Of a stretch of 6,466 bases of DNA, positions 1 through 6,450 are shown piece by piece. Both the position numbers and the translations under genes were made by a program. Numbering within the stretch: the first letter of the stretch is position 1; each line of letters begins with the position of its first letter. The DNA is from Eubacteriales Family XIII. Incertae Sedis bacterium. GTDB taxonomy: Bacteria > Bacillota > Clostridia > Peptostreptococcales > Anaerovoracaceae. The notes below the pieces were generated by a model, which was not told the DNA's origin, did no database searches, and worked only from the letters and a program-made list of their open reading frames with translations. Where the stretch lies: NCBI GenBank assembly GCA_031272745.1, contig JAISTF010000203.1, positions 1 to 6,466 of the forward strand, given 5' to 3'.

Positions 1-1892
1 TCAATCGTCCCCGGTGGTTTGCTCGTCAAATCGTACAGCACCCGATTCACCCCATCCACCTCGTTCACAATCCTGTTCGCAATCGTCTCCAACACTTCAT
101 ACGGCAGCCGCGCCCAGTCGCTCGTCATCCCGTCCACCGACGTCACGGCGCGGATGCCTACGGCGTAGTCGTAGGTGCGCGCGTCGCCCATGACGCCGAC
201 ACTGCGGATATTCGGCAATACTGTAAAATATTGCCACACCGCCCGCTCGCCGGGGTCGCCTGACCTGTCCCCGTTGCCGCTGCTGCCATCGCTGTATGCC
301 CCCCCATAATTCCTCTCCCCTGTCCGCGCAAACAGCCCCTCATTGTACGCGTCGATTTCCTCGCGCAAAATCGCGTCCGTCTCGCGGATCAGCGCGAGCT
401 TCTCCTCCGTCACCTCGCCGAGGCAGCGGATTGCGAGCCCCGGCCCCGGGAACGGCTGGCGCCACACGAGCTCGGGCGCGATGCCCAGCTCCTCGCCCAC
501 GCGCCGCACCTCGTCCTTGAACAGGAGACGCAAAGGCTCGATCAGAGACATCTGCATCGTTTCCGGCAGCCCCCCCACATTGTGATGCGACTTGATGACC
601 GCCGCCGCGCCGCCGCCGCCTCCGCTCTCGACCACGTCCGGATAAATCGTCCCCTGCAGCAAATACCCGATCCCGCCTTCTTCCTCGGACAGCCGCCGCG
701 CCTCCTCCTCAAACACCGCGATGAACTCCGCGCCGATGATCTTGCGCTTCTGCTCGGGGTCCGACACCCCCGCCAACGCCGCCAGAAACCGCTCGCCCGC
801 GTCCACGCGCCGGATCTTCATCCGGAACTGCCGCCCGTAGACCTCCATCACCTGGTCGCCCTCGTCCTTCCGGAGCAAACCGTGGTCGACAAACACGCAC
901 GTCAGCCGGTCGCCGATCGCGCGGTGCGTCAGCACGGCCGCCACCGACGAATCCACCCCGCCGGACAGCGCGCACAGCACCTTGCCGTCCCCGACCGCCT
1001 CCCGGATCTCCGAAACCTTGTCGCGCACGAAATTCTCCATCGTCCAATCGCCGCGGCACGCGCAGACCCCGTACAAAAAATTCTCCAAAAGCCGCTGACC
1101 GAACGGCGTGTGGTGCACCTCCGGATGAAACTGCACCCCGTACAACCCCCGCGCCCGGTCCTCCAGCGCCGCCGTCGGGCAATTCTCCGTATGCGCCGTC
1201 ACCACGAAGCCCGCCGGCACCTTCTCTATATAGTCCGTGTGGCTCATCCACCCATACTGCTCCCCCGTGATTCCATCGAATAATGCAGATGTGCCCGCCG
1301 CGTGCCGCCCGTCGAGTTTCCCCCCCGCGCCCGGCTCGTGCATGCTCTCCGTCCACGACGACGTATGCGACAAAGCCGCCATCACGGACCGCTCGTCCTC
1401 CGTGTACACATCGTCGTCGGTGCCGCCCGCCCCGCGCGCAGGCACGCGCGACAAGACGGCGAGCCCTTCCGCGCCCGCGTCCACCGCGCCGAGCCCGCCG
1501 CCCGCGCCGCCCGCGCCCGCCATATACGGCTGGTCGACGAAGACGCGCACGCGCCCGTATTCCTTGAAGTCCGGCGACACGACCGTGCCGCCCAAAACGT
1601 GCGCCATGAGCTGCGCCCCATAACAGATGCCGAGCATCGGCACCCCGCTCTCAAAAAACGACGCCGGCAAACCCGGCGCGCCGCCCTCGTAGACGCTCGC
1701 CGGCCCGCCCGTGAAGATGATGCCGCGCGGCCAGTCGCCTTCGTCCCCGGCCGCCCGCGCCGCCGCGAGCCGCGCCTCCGCCTTCTCAAACGGCACGATC
1801 TCGCAGTACACCTTCGCCTCACGCACGCGCCGCGCGATGAGCTGGTTGTACTGCCCCCCGAAATCCACGACCCAAATCACATCGTTCTTCAT
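1..1892 (-). CDS. guaA: GMP synthase (glutamine-hydrolysing), 3' end cut by window edge
   Basis: Converts XMP, ATP and glutamine to GMP, the last step of guanylate synthesis in the cytoplasm. About 630 codons are open and in frame; the final two or three residues after KPPGTI lie outside the window. An N-terminal class I glutaminase domain shows DFGGQYNQL (residues 10-18), nucleophile Cys90 in GICYGAQ, and His256/Glu258 in FHPEV. The ATP pyrophosphatase P-loop SGGVDSS starts at residue 310, followed by FVDHGLLR, QGTIYPDV and KSHHNVGGLP. The C-terminal dimerisation domain has PFPGPGL and SVGVMGDARTYDY. E. coli GuaA is 525 residues; the excess comes from a roughly 75-80 residue insertion at about 124-201 and a roughly 28 residue one at about 520-551. 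All catalytic motifs are intact, so it is probably functional. The ATG at 1892 follows GAGGAG (1899-1904) with a 6-nt gap. It lies 37 nt after guaB and is probably co-transcribed. Family assignment is certain. Confidence 0.97.
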   Translation of the reverse strand, partial: MKNDVIWVVDFGGQYNQLIARRVREAKVYCEIVPFEKAEARLAAARAAGDEGDWPRGIIFTGGPASVYEGGAPGLPASFFESGVPMLGICYGAQLMAHVLGGTVVSPDFKEYGRVRVFVDQPYMAGAGGAGGGLGAVDAGAEGLAVLSRVPARGAGGTDDDVYTEDERSVMAALSHTSSWTESMHEPGAGGKLDGRHAAGTSALFDGITGEQYGWMSHTDYIEKVPAGFVVTAHTENCPTAALEDRARGLYGVQFHPEVHHTPFGQRLLENFLYGVCACRGDWTMENFVRDKVSEIREAVGDGKVLCALSGGVDSSVAAVLTHRAIGDRLTCVFVDHGLLRKDEGDQVMEVYGRQFRMKIRRVDAGERFLAALAGVSDPEQKRKIIGAEFIAVFEEEARRLSEEEGGIGYLLQGTIYPDVVESGGGGGAAAVIKSHHNVGGLPETMQMSLIEPLRLLFKDEVRRVGEELGIAPELVWRQPFPGPGLAIRCLGEVTEEKLALIRETDAILREEIDAYNEGLFARTGERNYGGAYSDGSSGNGDRSGDPGERAVWQYFTVLPNIRSVGVMGDARTYDYAVGIRAVTSVDGMTSDWARLPYEVLETIANRIVNEVDGVNRVLYDLTSKPPGTI

Positions 1893-1898
1893 CTCAAA

Positions 1899-1904
1899 CT
1901 CCTC
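1899..1904 (-). promoter_or_regulatory. guaA ribosome-binding site
   Basis: GAGGAG on the minus strand lies 6 nt before the guaA ATG. It supports that ATG as the start. Confidence 0.7.
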
Positions 1905-1905
1905 A

Positions 1906-1924
1906 CCGGATCCGCGCCGGATCC
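1906..1924. repeat. Paired GGATCC repeat between guaB and guaA
   Basis: CCGGATCC occurs twice (1906-1913 and 1917-1924). Because GGATCC is self-complementary, the two copies can also pair as a 6-bp stem (1908-1913 with 1919-1924) around a 5-nt loop. It lies just upstream of the guaA ribosome-binding site and has no T-run after it, so it does not look like a terminator. It could modestly affect guaA translation or mRNA processing, but that is inference, and a chance occurrence is possible. Confidence 0.35.
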
Positions 1925-1929
1925 ATTAT

Positions 1930-3438
1930 TCACCGGACCACCGCCTGCTGCTCTTTGAGTATCACGTCGTGCGCGCCGCCTTCGACGATGGACGTCGCGC
2001 TGACCAGCGTCAGCTTCGCCTTCTCCTGGAGCTCGCGGATGGACGTCACGCCGCACGAGCACATCGTCGACCGCAGCTTCGCCAAAGTCTGCGACACCCC
2101 GTCCTTCAGCGCCCCCGCGTACGGCACGTACGAGTCGACGCCCTCTTCAAACGACAGCCGGCCGCCCTCTTCACCGAGGTCGTAGCGCTGCCAGTTGCGC
2201 GCCCGGTTCGACCCCTCGCCCCAATACTCCTTCACATAGTTGCCGTTCACCACGAGCTTCGCCGTCGGGCTCTCGTCGAACCGCGCGAAATACCGCCCGA
2301 GCATCATGAAGTCCGCCCCCATCGCGAGCGCGACCGTCATATGGTAGTCGTACACGATGCCCCCGTCGCTGCACACCGGCACATAGATGCCGGTTTCTTT
2401 ACAATAATCATTGCGCGCCGCCGCCACGTCCATCACCGCAGAGGCTTGGCCGCGCCCGATGCCCTTCTGCTCCCGCGTGATGCAGATCGACCCGCCGCCG
2501 ATGCCGACCTTGACGAAATCCGCCCCGTTCTCCGCGAGGAAGTAGAACCCCTCGCGGTCGACCACGTTGCCCGCGCCGATCTTCACCGTGTCCCCGTAGC
2601 GCTTCCGCACGAAGGCCAGCGTCCGCGCCTGCCATTCCGTGAAGCCCTCCGAAGAATCGATCACGAGCACGTCCACGCCCGCGTCGACCAAAGCCGGTAT
2701 CCGCTCCTCGTAGTCGCGCGTATTCACGCCCGCGCCGACGATGTAGCGCTTCTGCGCGTCGAGCAGCTCGCAGGGATTGCTCTTGTGGGAATCGTAGTCC
2801 TTGCGGAACACGAAATGCGTCAGCCGCCCCTGCTTGTCGATGATGGGCAACTGGTTGAGCTTGTGATCCCACAGGATGTCGTTGGCCTCCGACAGCGAAA
2901 TCCCGTCCTCGCCGTAGACCAAGTCCTTCAGCGGCGTCATGAACTCGCTCACCTTCGCCTCTAAGGGCGTGCGGCTCACGCGGTAGTCGCGGCTCGTCAC
3001 GATGCCGACGATCTTGCCCTCCGCCGTCCCGTCCTCCGTCACCGCGACCGTGCTGTGCCCGTATTTCTCGCGAAGCGCCAAGATGTCCGCGAGCGTCTGA
3101 TCCGGTCGCACGTTGCTGTCCGACCGCACGAAGCCCGCCTTGTGGTCCTTCACGCGCCGCACCATCGCCGCCTGGCTCTCGACCGACTGCGACCCGAAGA
3201 CGAAGGAGACCCCGCCTTCCTTGGCCAGCGCGATCGCCATCCCGTCGTCGCTCACCGCCTGCATCACCGCGCTCACGAGCGGGATGTTCGCCTTCAGCGC
3301 GGGCTCCTCGCCCAGACGGAACTTCACCAAAGGCGTCGACAGATCGACCGCCGACGGCAGGCACTCGGACGAGGAATACCCCGGCACGAGCAGATACTCG
3401 TTGAACGTGCGCGACGGGTCTTGAAAATAGGTGGCCAT
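1930..3438 (-). CDS. guaB: IMP dehydrogenase, Tritrichomonas/Lachnospiraceae type
   Basis: Oxidises IMP to XMP with NAD+, the committed step of guanine nucleotide synthesis. It is 502 residues long. The (beta/alpha)8 catalytic domain is interrupted by a CBS pair (Bateman module) at about residues 103-220, so an allosteric nucleotide site is possible. Key residues seen are Asp261 in VIDSSEG, the catalytic loop GIGGGSICIT with Cys319, the phosphate-binding SDGGIVYDYH, and the flap EYWGEGSNRARNWQRYD, which carries the Arg418-Tyr419 pair that activates water. As I recall it, these numbers equal those of the T. foetus enzyme (Cys319, Arg418, Tyr419), and the N-terminus (FNEYLLVPG) and C-terminus (SIVEGGAHDV) also match that type. 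Common bacterial IMPDHs carry a different flap (YRGMGS). The ATG at 3438 is preceded by AGGAAAGGAA with a rather long spacing of about 11 nt. It lies 22 nt after the serine acetyltransferase and 37 nt before guaA. Confidence 0.97.
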   Translation of the reverse strand: MATYFQDPSRTFNEYLLVPGYSSSECLPSAVDLSTPLVKFRLGEEPALKANIPLVSAVMQAVSDDGMAIALAKEGGVSFVFGSQSVESQAAMVRRVKDHKAGFVRSDSNVRPDQTLADILALREKYGHSTVAVTEDGTAEGKIVGIVTSRDYRVSRTPLEAKVSEFMTPLKDLVYGEDGISLSEANDILWDHKLNQLPIIDKQGRLTHFVFRKDYDSHKSNPCELLDAQKRYIVGAGVNTRDYEERIPALVDAGVDVLVIDSSEGFTEWQARTLAFVRKRYGDTVKIGAGNVVDREGFYFLAENGADFVKVGIGGGSICITREQKGIGRGQASAVMDVAAARNDYCKETGIYVPVCSDGGIVYDYHMTVALAMGADFMMLGRYFARFDESPTAKLVVNGNYVKEYWGEGSNRARNWQRYDLGEEGGRLSFEEGVDSYVPYAGALKDGVSQTLAKLRSTMCSCGVTSIRELQEKAKLTLVSATSIVEGGAHDVILKEQQAVVR

Positions 3439-3460
3439 GGCTATCTTGTTCCTTTCCTGA

Positions 3461-4372
3461 TCATTTCAGCGTCGGCATCGCGCCGCCGATGCGCGAGCCC
3501 GCGGGGATGCTCTCCGTGATGAAGGCGTTCGAGCCGATGACCGACCCCTCGCCGATGACCGTGTCGCCGCCGAGGATCGACGCGCCCGAGTAGATCGTCA
3601 CGTTATCCTCGATGTCCGGATGGCGCTTGTTGCCGGAGATCTTGCGCCCGCCCTTCGTCGAATGCGCGCCGAGCGTCACGCCCTGATAGATCTTCACATT
3701 GTCGCCGATCGTCGTCGTCTCGCCCACCACGATGCCCGTGCCGTGGTCGACGAAGAAATGCCTGCCGACCTTCGCCCCCGGGTGGATGTCGATGCCCGTC
3801 TCCGAATGCGCGTACTCCGACATGATGCGCGGGATGAGCGGCACCCCGAGCTCCCACAGCTCGTGCGCGAGCCGGAAGACCGTGATGGCGAAAATGCCCG
3901 GATACGAGAGGATGATTTCGTCGCGGCTCGTCGACGCGGGATCGCCGTCAAACGACGCCTCCACGTCCAAAGCGAGCATCCGCCGCACCTCCGGCAGCCG
4001 CGCAAGAAACGCGTCCGTCGTCCGCGCCGCCCGCACATGCACCGCCCCGTTGCCGGCACCGCAGTCCTCGCCGGCCTCGCCCCCGTCGTCCTCCGCGTGC
4101 CGGTACGCGCGCTCGATCTGGATCATCAGCGTCGTCCGCACGTCCGCAAGGATGTCGCGCACCGTGAACTCCTTCGTGTACTCGCACATATTCCCGCTGT
4201 CGAAAAACCCCGGATACAACAGCTGCCGCAGATTCTCGATCACGCCGATGATGCGCTCGCGGTCGATGTGGTTGCGCTTGCCGATGCGGATGATGTCCGG
4301 GAACGCGTCGTAACTCGCAAGAATCGCCGCGACCAGCCGCTCCGTCTCCTTCTCCCTCTCCTGATACAGCAT
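3461..4372 (-). CDS. cysE: Serine O-acetyltransferase (CysE/EpsC type)
   Basis: Transfers acetyl from acetyl-CoA to L-serine, giving O-acetylserine for cysteine synthesis. It is 303 residues from the chosen ATG. The N-terminal half is the helical SAT domain, which contains a low-complexity Gly/Asp/Glu-rich stretch at about residues 95-111, then the conserved SYPGIFAI segment. The C-terminal half is a left-handed beta-helix of hexapeptide repeats. Asp195 in GIDIHPGA and His210 in VDHGTGIVVGET are 15 residues apart, as in E. coli CysE (Asp143, His158), and are the likely catalytic pair. It ends directly after the helix (GGAMPTLK) without the long tail ending in Ile that binds CysK in enterobacteria, so a classical cysteine synthase complex is unlikely. 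The ATG at 4372 has a perfect AAAGGAGG 5 nt upstream. A GTG at 4408 would add 12 residues and overlap the previous stop as GTGA but has no ribosome-binding site. No cysK is present in the window. Confidence 0.94.
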   Translation of the reverse strand: MLYQEREKETERLVAAILASYDAFPDIIRIGKRNHIDRERIIGVIENLRQLLYPGFFDSGNMCEYTKEFTVRDILADVRTTLMIQIERAYRHAEDDGGEAGEDCGAGNGAVHVRAARTTDAFLARLPEVRRMLALDVEASFDGDPASTSRDEIILSYPGIFAITVFRLAHELWELGVPLIPRIMSEYAHSETGIDIHPGAKVGRHFFVDHGTGIVVGETTTIGDNVKIYQGVTLGAHSTKGGRKISGNKRHPDIEDNVTIYSGASILGGDTVIGEGSVIGSNAFITESIPAGSRIGGAMPTLK

Positions 4373-4377
4373 GTCCT

Positions 4378-4385
4378 CCTCCTTT
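4378..4385 (-). promoter_or_regulatory. Ribosome-binding site deciding the acetyltransferase start
   Basis: A perfect AAAGGAGG on the minus strand lies 5 nt before the ATG at 4372. It favours that ATG over the in-frame GTG at 4408, which has no such site. Confidence 0.8.
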
Positions 4386-4404
4386 GCCACGCCCGTCGCC
4401 CCCG

Positions 4405-5148
4405 TCACGCCCGCGCCGCGACGACGAAAAGCGTCACACTCACGTTCTTCGGCAAATAATACGGATAGTCGAACCGGTTCGTTTTCACAATGCGCTCCTC
4501 GGCGTCCGCCGCGCGCCGCTCCGCCTCCTCGCCCTCGCTGCCGAACGTCCCGGCAAGAAAGCGGTGGATGTCCTCGATCTTCTTGAACGGCTGACCGAAC
4601 TGCATCTCCATCCCCGTTTTTTTGAAGGCATAATGCGCTTCCGCAAGATGGGCCTCGATCTCCTCCGCGGAGAGCTTCGGCTCTTGCTCCGATTCCCCGA
4701 AGCCCGCATCCACCGGCGACGAAGACGCCCGCCCGCGCGTGAAGATCAGCGCGCGCCGCCGCGCGTGGCCGATCAGTTTTTCAAGCAGCGTCCCGTCCAC
4801 TCCGAAAAACGCGGTCACCACCGCGTCCCACCGCTCGTCCCCGAGCGAATGCGCGTCCGCAAGCCGCGGCTCGATCTTCTCCGCGACCGCGCGGTTCGTG
4901 TAGTACACACGGTCGAGTTCCTTGTCGAGCGTCCGGATGCACAGCTCGTCGCGGTCGATCGCCGTGACGGACCGCACCATCGGCGCGAGCGCAAAATCGA
5001 GCAGCCCCGGCCCGCAGCCGATGTCCGCGAGCGTCCAGTCCGCGTCCAAATACGGTTGGGCGAGGATCGCGAGCTTCTTGTGGAAGGCCGTGTATTCGCT
5101 CGCCTGCCGATAGCTTTCGATGGTCTCCTGCGTCCAGACGATGTTCAT
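4405..5148 (-). CDS. Class I SAM-dependent methyltransferase, substrate unknown
   Basis: It has 247 residues and is probably cytoplasmic. The Rossmann-type methyltransferase core shows motif I, LADIGCGPGLLDF, at about residues 40-52, which is the SAM-binding glycine loop. An acidic residue follows the second strand in VTAIDRD (Asp65), and WDAVVTAFF at about 107-115 looks like the post-motif IV strand. The C-terminal third is charged (Glu/Lys/Arg-rich) and matches nothing I recognise, so the acceptor cannot be named. It does not resemble CheR, despite following a chemoreceptor. The ATG overlaps the chemoreceptor stop by 4 nt (ATGA, 5145-5148) and has no clear ribosome-binding site, which suggests translational coupling. 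A role in small-molecule methylation or tied to the adjacent cysteine/methionine-related gene is possible, but this rests only on position. Confidence 0.85.
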   Translation of the reverse strand: MNIVWTQETIESYRQASEYTAFHKKLAILAQPYLDADWTLADIGCGPGLLDFALAPMVRSVTAIDRDELCIRTLDKELDRVYYTNRAVAEKIEPRLADAHSLGDERWDAVVTAFFGVDGTLLEKLIGHARRRALIFTRGRASSSPVDAGFGESEQEPKLSAEEIEAHLAEAHYAFKKTGMEMQFGQPFKKIEDIHRFLAGTFGSEGEEAERRAADAEERIVKTNRFDYPYYLPKNVSVTLFVVAARA

Positions 5149-6398
5149 TGATCACGCAGCTTGTACTGCCCGATGAGGGCCTTCAGATGTTCCGCTTGCA
5201 TCGCCATCGTCTGCGCGGCCGCGGCGCTCTCCTCGGCCATCGCGGAATTTGCCTGCACGACGCCCGAAATCTGCGAGACCCCCGCGTTGATCTCCGCGAT
5301 CGCGCCGCTCTGTTGCGCCGAACTCTCGGACAGCTTGCCCATATTCTTTGCGTTGCTGACGGCGATCTGGCCCATGTTGTTGAAATTCTTGTTGGTCAGT
5401 TCGACGATCTCCTTGCCCTCCTCGATGCGGGCCGTGCTGCTCTTGATCAGCGCACCCGTCTCGCGCGCCGCCTCCTGCGAGCGGTTCGCGAGGTCGCGCA
5501 CCTCGTCCGCGACGACCGCAAACCCGCGCCCGTTTTGCCCCGCGCGCGCCGCCTCGACGGCCGCGTTGAGCGCGAGGATGTTCGTCTGGAACGCGATGTC
5601 GTCGATGACCTTGATGACCTTTTCGATCTGCTTCGAGCTCTCCGTGATCGCCTGCATCGCCTGCGTCATGCGCTGCATGTCCCGCATGTTCTGGCTCATC
5701 ATGCGCGTGTTCTCGCGCACGGACTCGAGCGTGTCGCTCGCGATCTGCGCGTTTTGCTCGCTCATCTCCTTGAGCTCCTGCGTGATCGCGGAAAACCCGT
5801 CGAGCGCCGCCGCCTGCTCGTTCGACCCGCTCGCGAGGCTTTGCGCCCCGTTCGCGATCTGGCGCACGCCGGCCGAAATCTCCATCGACATATGCAGGAT
5901 GTCGAGCAAAAACACGTTTTTCTTGTCGAGGATCTCGTTGATCGCCGCGCCCATGACGTCGTTTTCGCCGCGCACCGCGATTTCCCCCGTATAGTCCCCG
6001 CCCGCGATGCGCTCGAGGATCGCCGCCTCCTCGTCCATCGCCGCGATCGTACCCCTGATGGCGTCCGCGAGCTGCCCGATCTCGTCCAAGCTCCGGTACG
6101 TCGGCCGCACCGTCGTCTCCCCGCGCGACACCGCGCGCGCCGAGGCCTCGATCTCCTTGATCGGCTCCACGATCGAATTCGCGAGCTTGCGCCCGATGGA
6201 AATCGTGATGAGCAGGAAGATCAGCACGAAGATCACCGCACCGACAAGATAATAGAAGAGAAGCGTGTCCACGGACTGCACCGCGACCGGCCCCACCTTC
6301 ATGACCAGCACCCCCGTCGCCGCCAGCAGGACGACGACAAAGACCGCCATCTCCGCGTACAGCGCAATCATCTTTTTCCGAATGGGCAGATCCTTCAC
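5145..6398 (-). CDS. Methyl-accepting chemotaxis protein with minimal extracytoplasmic loop
   Basis: A membrane chemoreceptor of 417 residues from the chosen GTG. A short basic N-terminus is followed by TM1 (about 11-33), a loop of only about 12 residues, TM2 (about 46-68), a HAMP domain (about 69-126) and a HAMP-like segment containing GGDYTGEI and NDVMGAAINEILD. A long coiled-coil signalling domain follows. Its hairpin tip has the canonical IAFQTNILALNAAVEAARAG and GRGFAVVADEVR, the surface that contacts CheA and CheW. No periplasmic ligand-binding domain exists, so it must sense through the membrane, the HAMP region, the cytoplasm or partner receptors. No C-terminal CheR-tethering pentapeptide is present; it ends YKLRDQ. 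The GTG at 6398 has AAAGGGAG 5 nt upstream. A TTG at 6419 would add seven residues but has no ribosome-binding site. It heads the operon. Confidence 0.94.
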   Translation of the reverse strand: MKDLPIRKKMIALYAEMAVFVVVLLAATGVLVMKVGPVAVQSVDTLLFYYLVGAVIFVLIFLLITISIGRKLANSIVEPIKEIEASARAVSRGETTVRPTYRSLDEIGQLADAIRGTIAAMDEEAAILERIAGGDYTGEIAVRGENDVMGAAINEILDKKNVFLLDILHMSMEISAGVRQIANGAQSLASGSNEQAAALDGFSAITQELKEMSEQNAQIASDTLESVRENTRMMSQNMRDMQRMTQAMQAITESSKQIEKVIKVIDDIAFQTNILALNAAVEAARAGQNGRGFAVVADEVRDLANRSQEAARETGALIKSSTARIEEGKEIVELTNKNFNNMGQIAVSNAKNMGKLSESSAQQSGAIAEINAGVSQISGVVQANSAMAEESAAAAQTMAMQAEHLKALIGQYKLRDQ

Positions 6399-6403
6399 AA
6401 ACG

Positions 6404-6411
6404 CTCCCTTT
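6404..6411 (-). promoter_or_regulatory. Ribosome-binding site of the chemoreceptor gene
   Basis: AAAGGGAG on the minus strand ends 5 nt before the GTG at 6398. It supports this GTG over the TTG at 6419, whose own upstream sequence is taken up by an inverted repeat. Confidence 0.6.
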
Positions 6412-6420
6412 GTCCTCAAA

Positions 6421-6438
6421 CGCTTGATTTTTCAAGCG
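6421..6438. repeat. Perfect inverted repeat in the operon leader
   Basis: CGCTTGA (6421-6427) and TCAAGCG (6432-6438) are perfect 7-bp arms around a 4-nt loop. In the operon transcript the loop is AAAA and the downstream arm is followed by TTTGAGG, too weak a U-tract for a convincing terminator. It lies about 20-40 nt upstream of the chemoreceptor start and immediately downstream of a possible -10 box. It could be an operator or a 5' mRNA hairpin. Confidence 0.5.
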
Positions 6439-6444
6439 GATTTC

Positions 6445-6450
6445 ATTAGA
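6445..6450 (-). promoter_or_regulatory. Possible -10 element of the operon promoter
   Basis: The minus strand reads TCTAAT here, five of six matches to TATAAT, within an AT-rich stretch (6439-6466) that contrasts with the GC-rich genes. A properly spaced -35 would lie beyond the right edge of the window, so the promoter cannot be confirmed. Confidence 0.25.

Noticed and set aside
598..627. GCC/GCG/CCG run inside guaA, possibly a frameshifting microsatellite
   Set aside because: It encodes a Gly-Ala run between DVVES and VIKSHHN in a loop that is variable in the family. The length is close to that of homologues and the frame is kept on both sides.
1906..1924. Intergenic GGATCC pair as a rho-independent terminator between guaB and guaA
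   Set aside because: The stem is only 6 bp and is followed by a ribosome-binding site instead of a T-run. The two genes are expected to be co-transcribed.
1711..2964. A 417-codon plus-strand frame across the guaA-guaB junction
   Set aside because: It is antisense to two well-supported genes, crosses their intergenic gap, and has the composition of a GC-driven artefact.
2408..3364. A 318-codon minus-strand frame inside guaB
   Set aside because: It is an out-of-frame shadow of guaB, rich in Arg and Gly with no motifs. guaB itself has full-length family identity.
5148..6449. A 433-codon open frame on the plus strand opposite the chemoreceptor
   Set aside because: It is exactly antisense to a gene with clear family motifs. 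It is Arg/His/Leu-rich in the way expected of GC-rich shadow frames, and it matches no domain.
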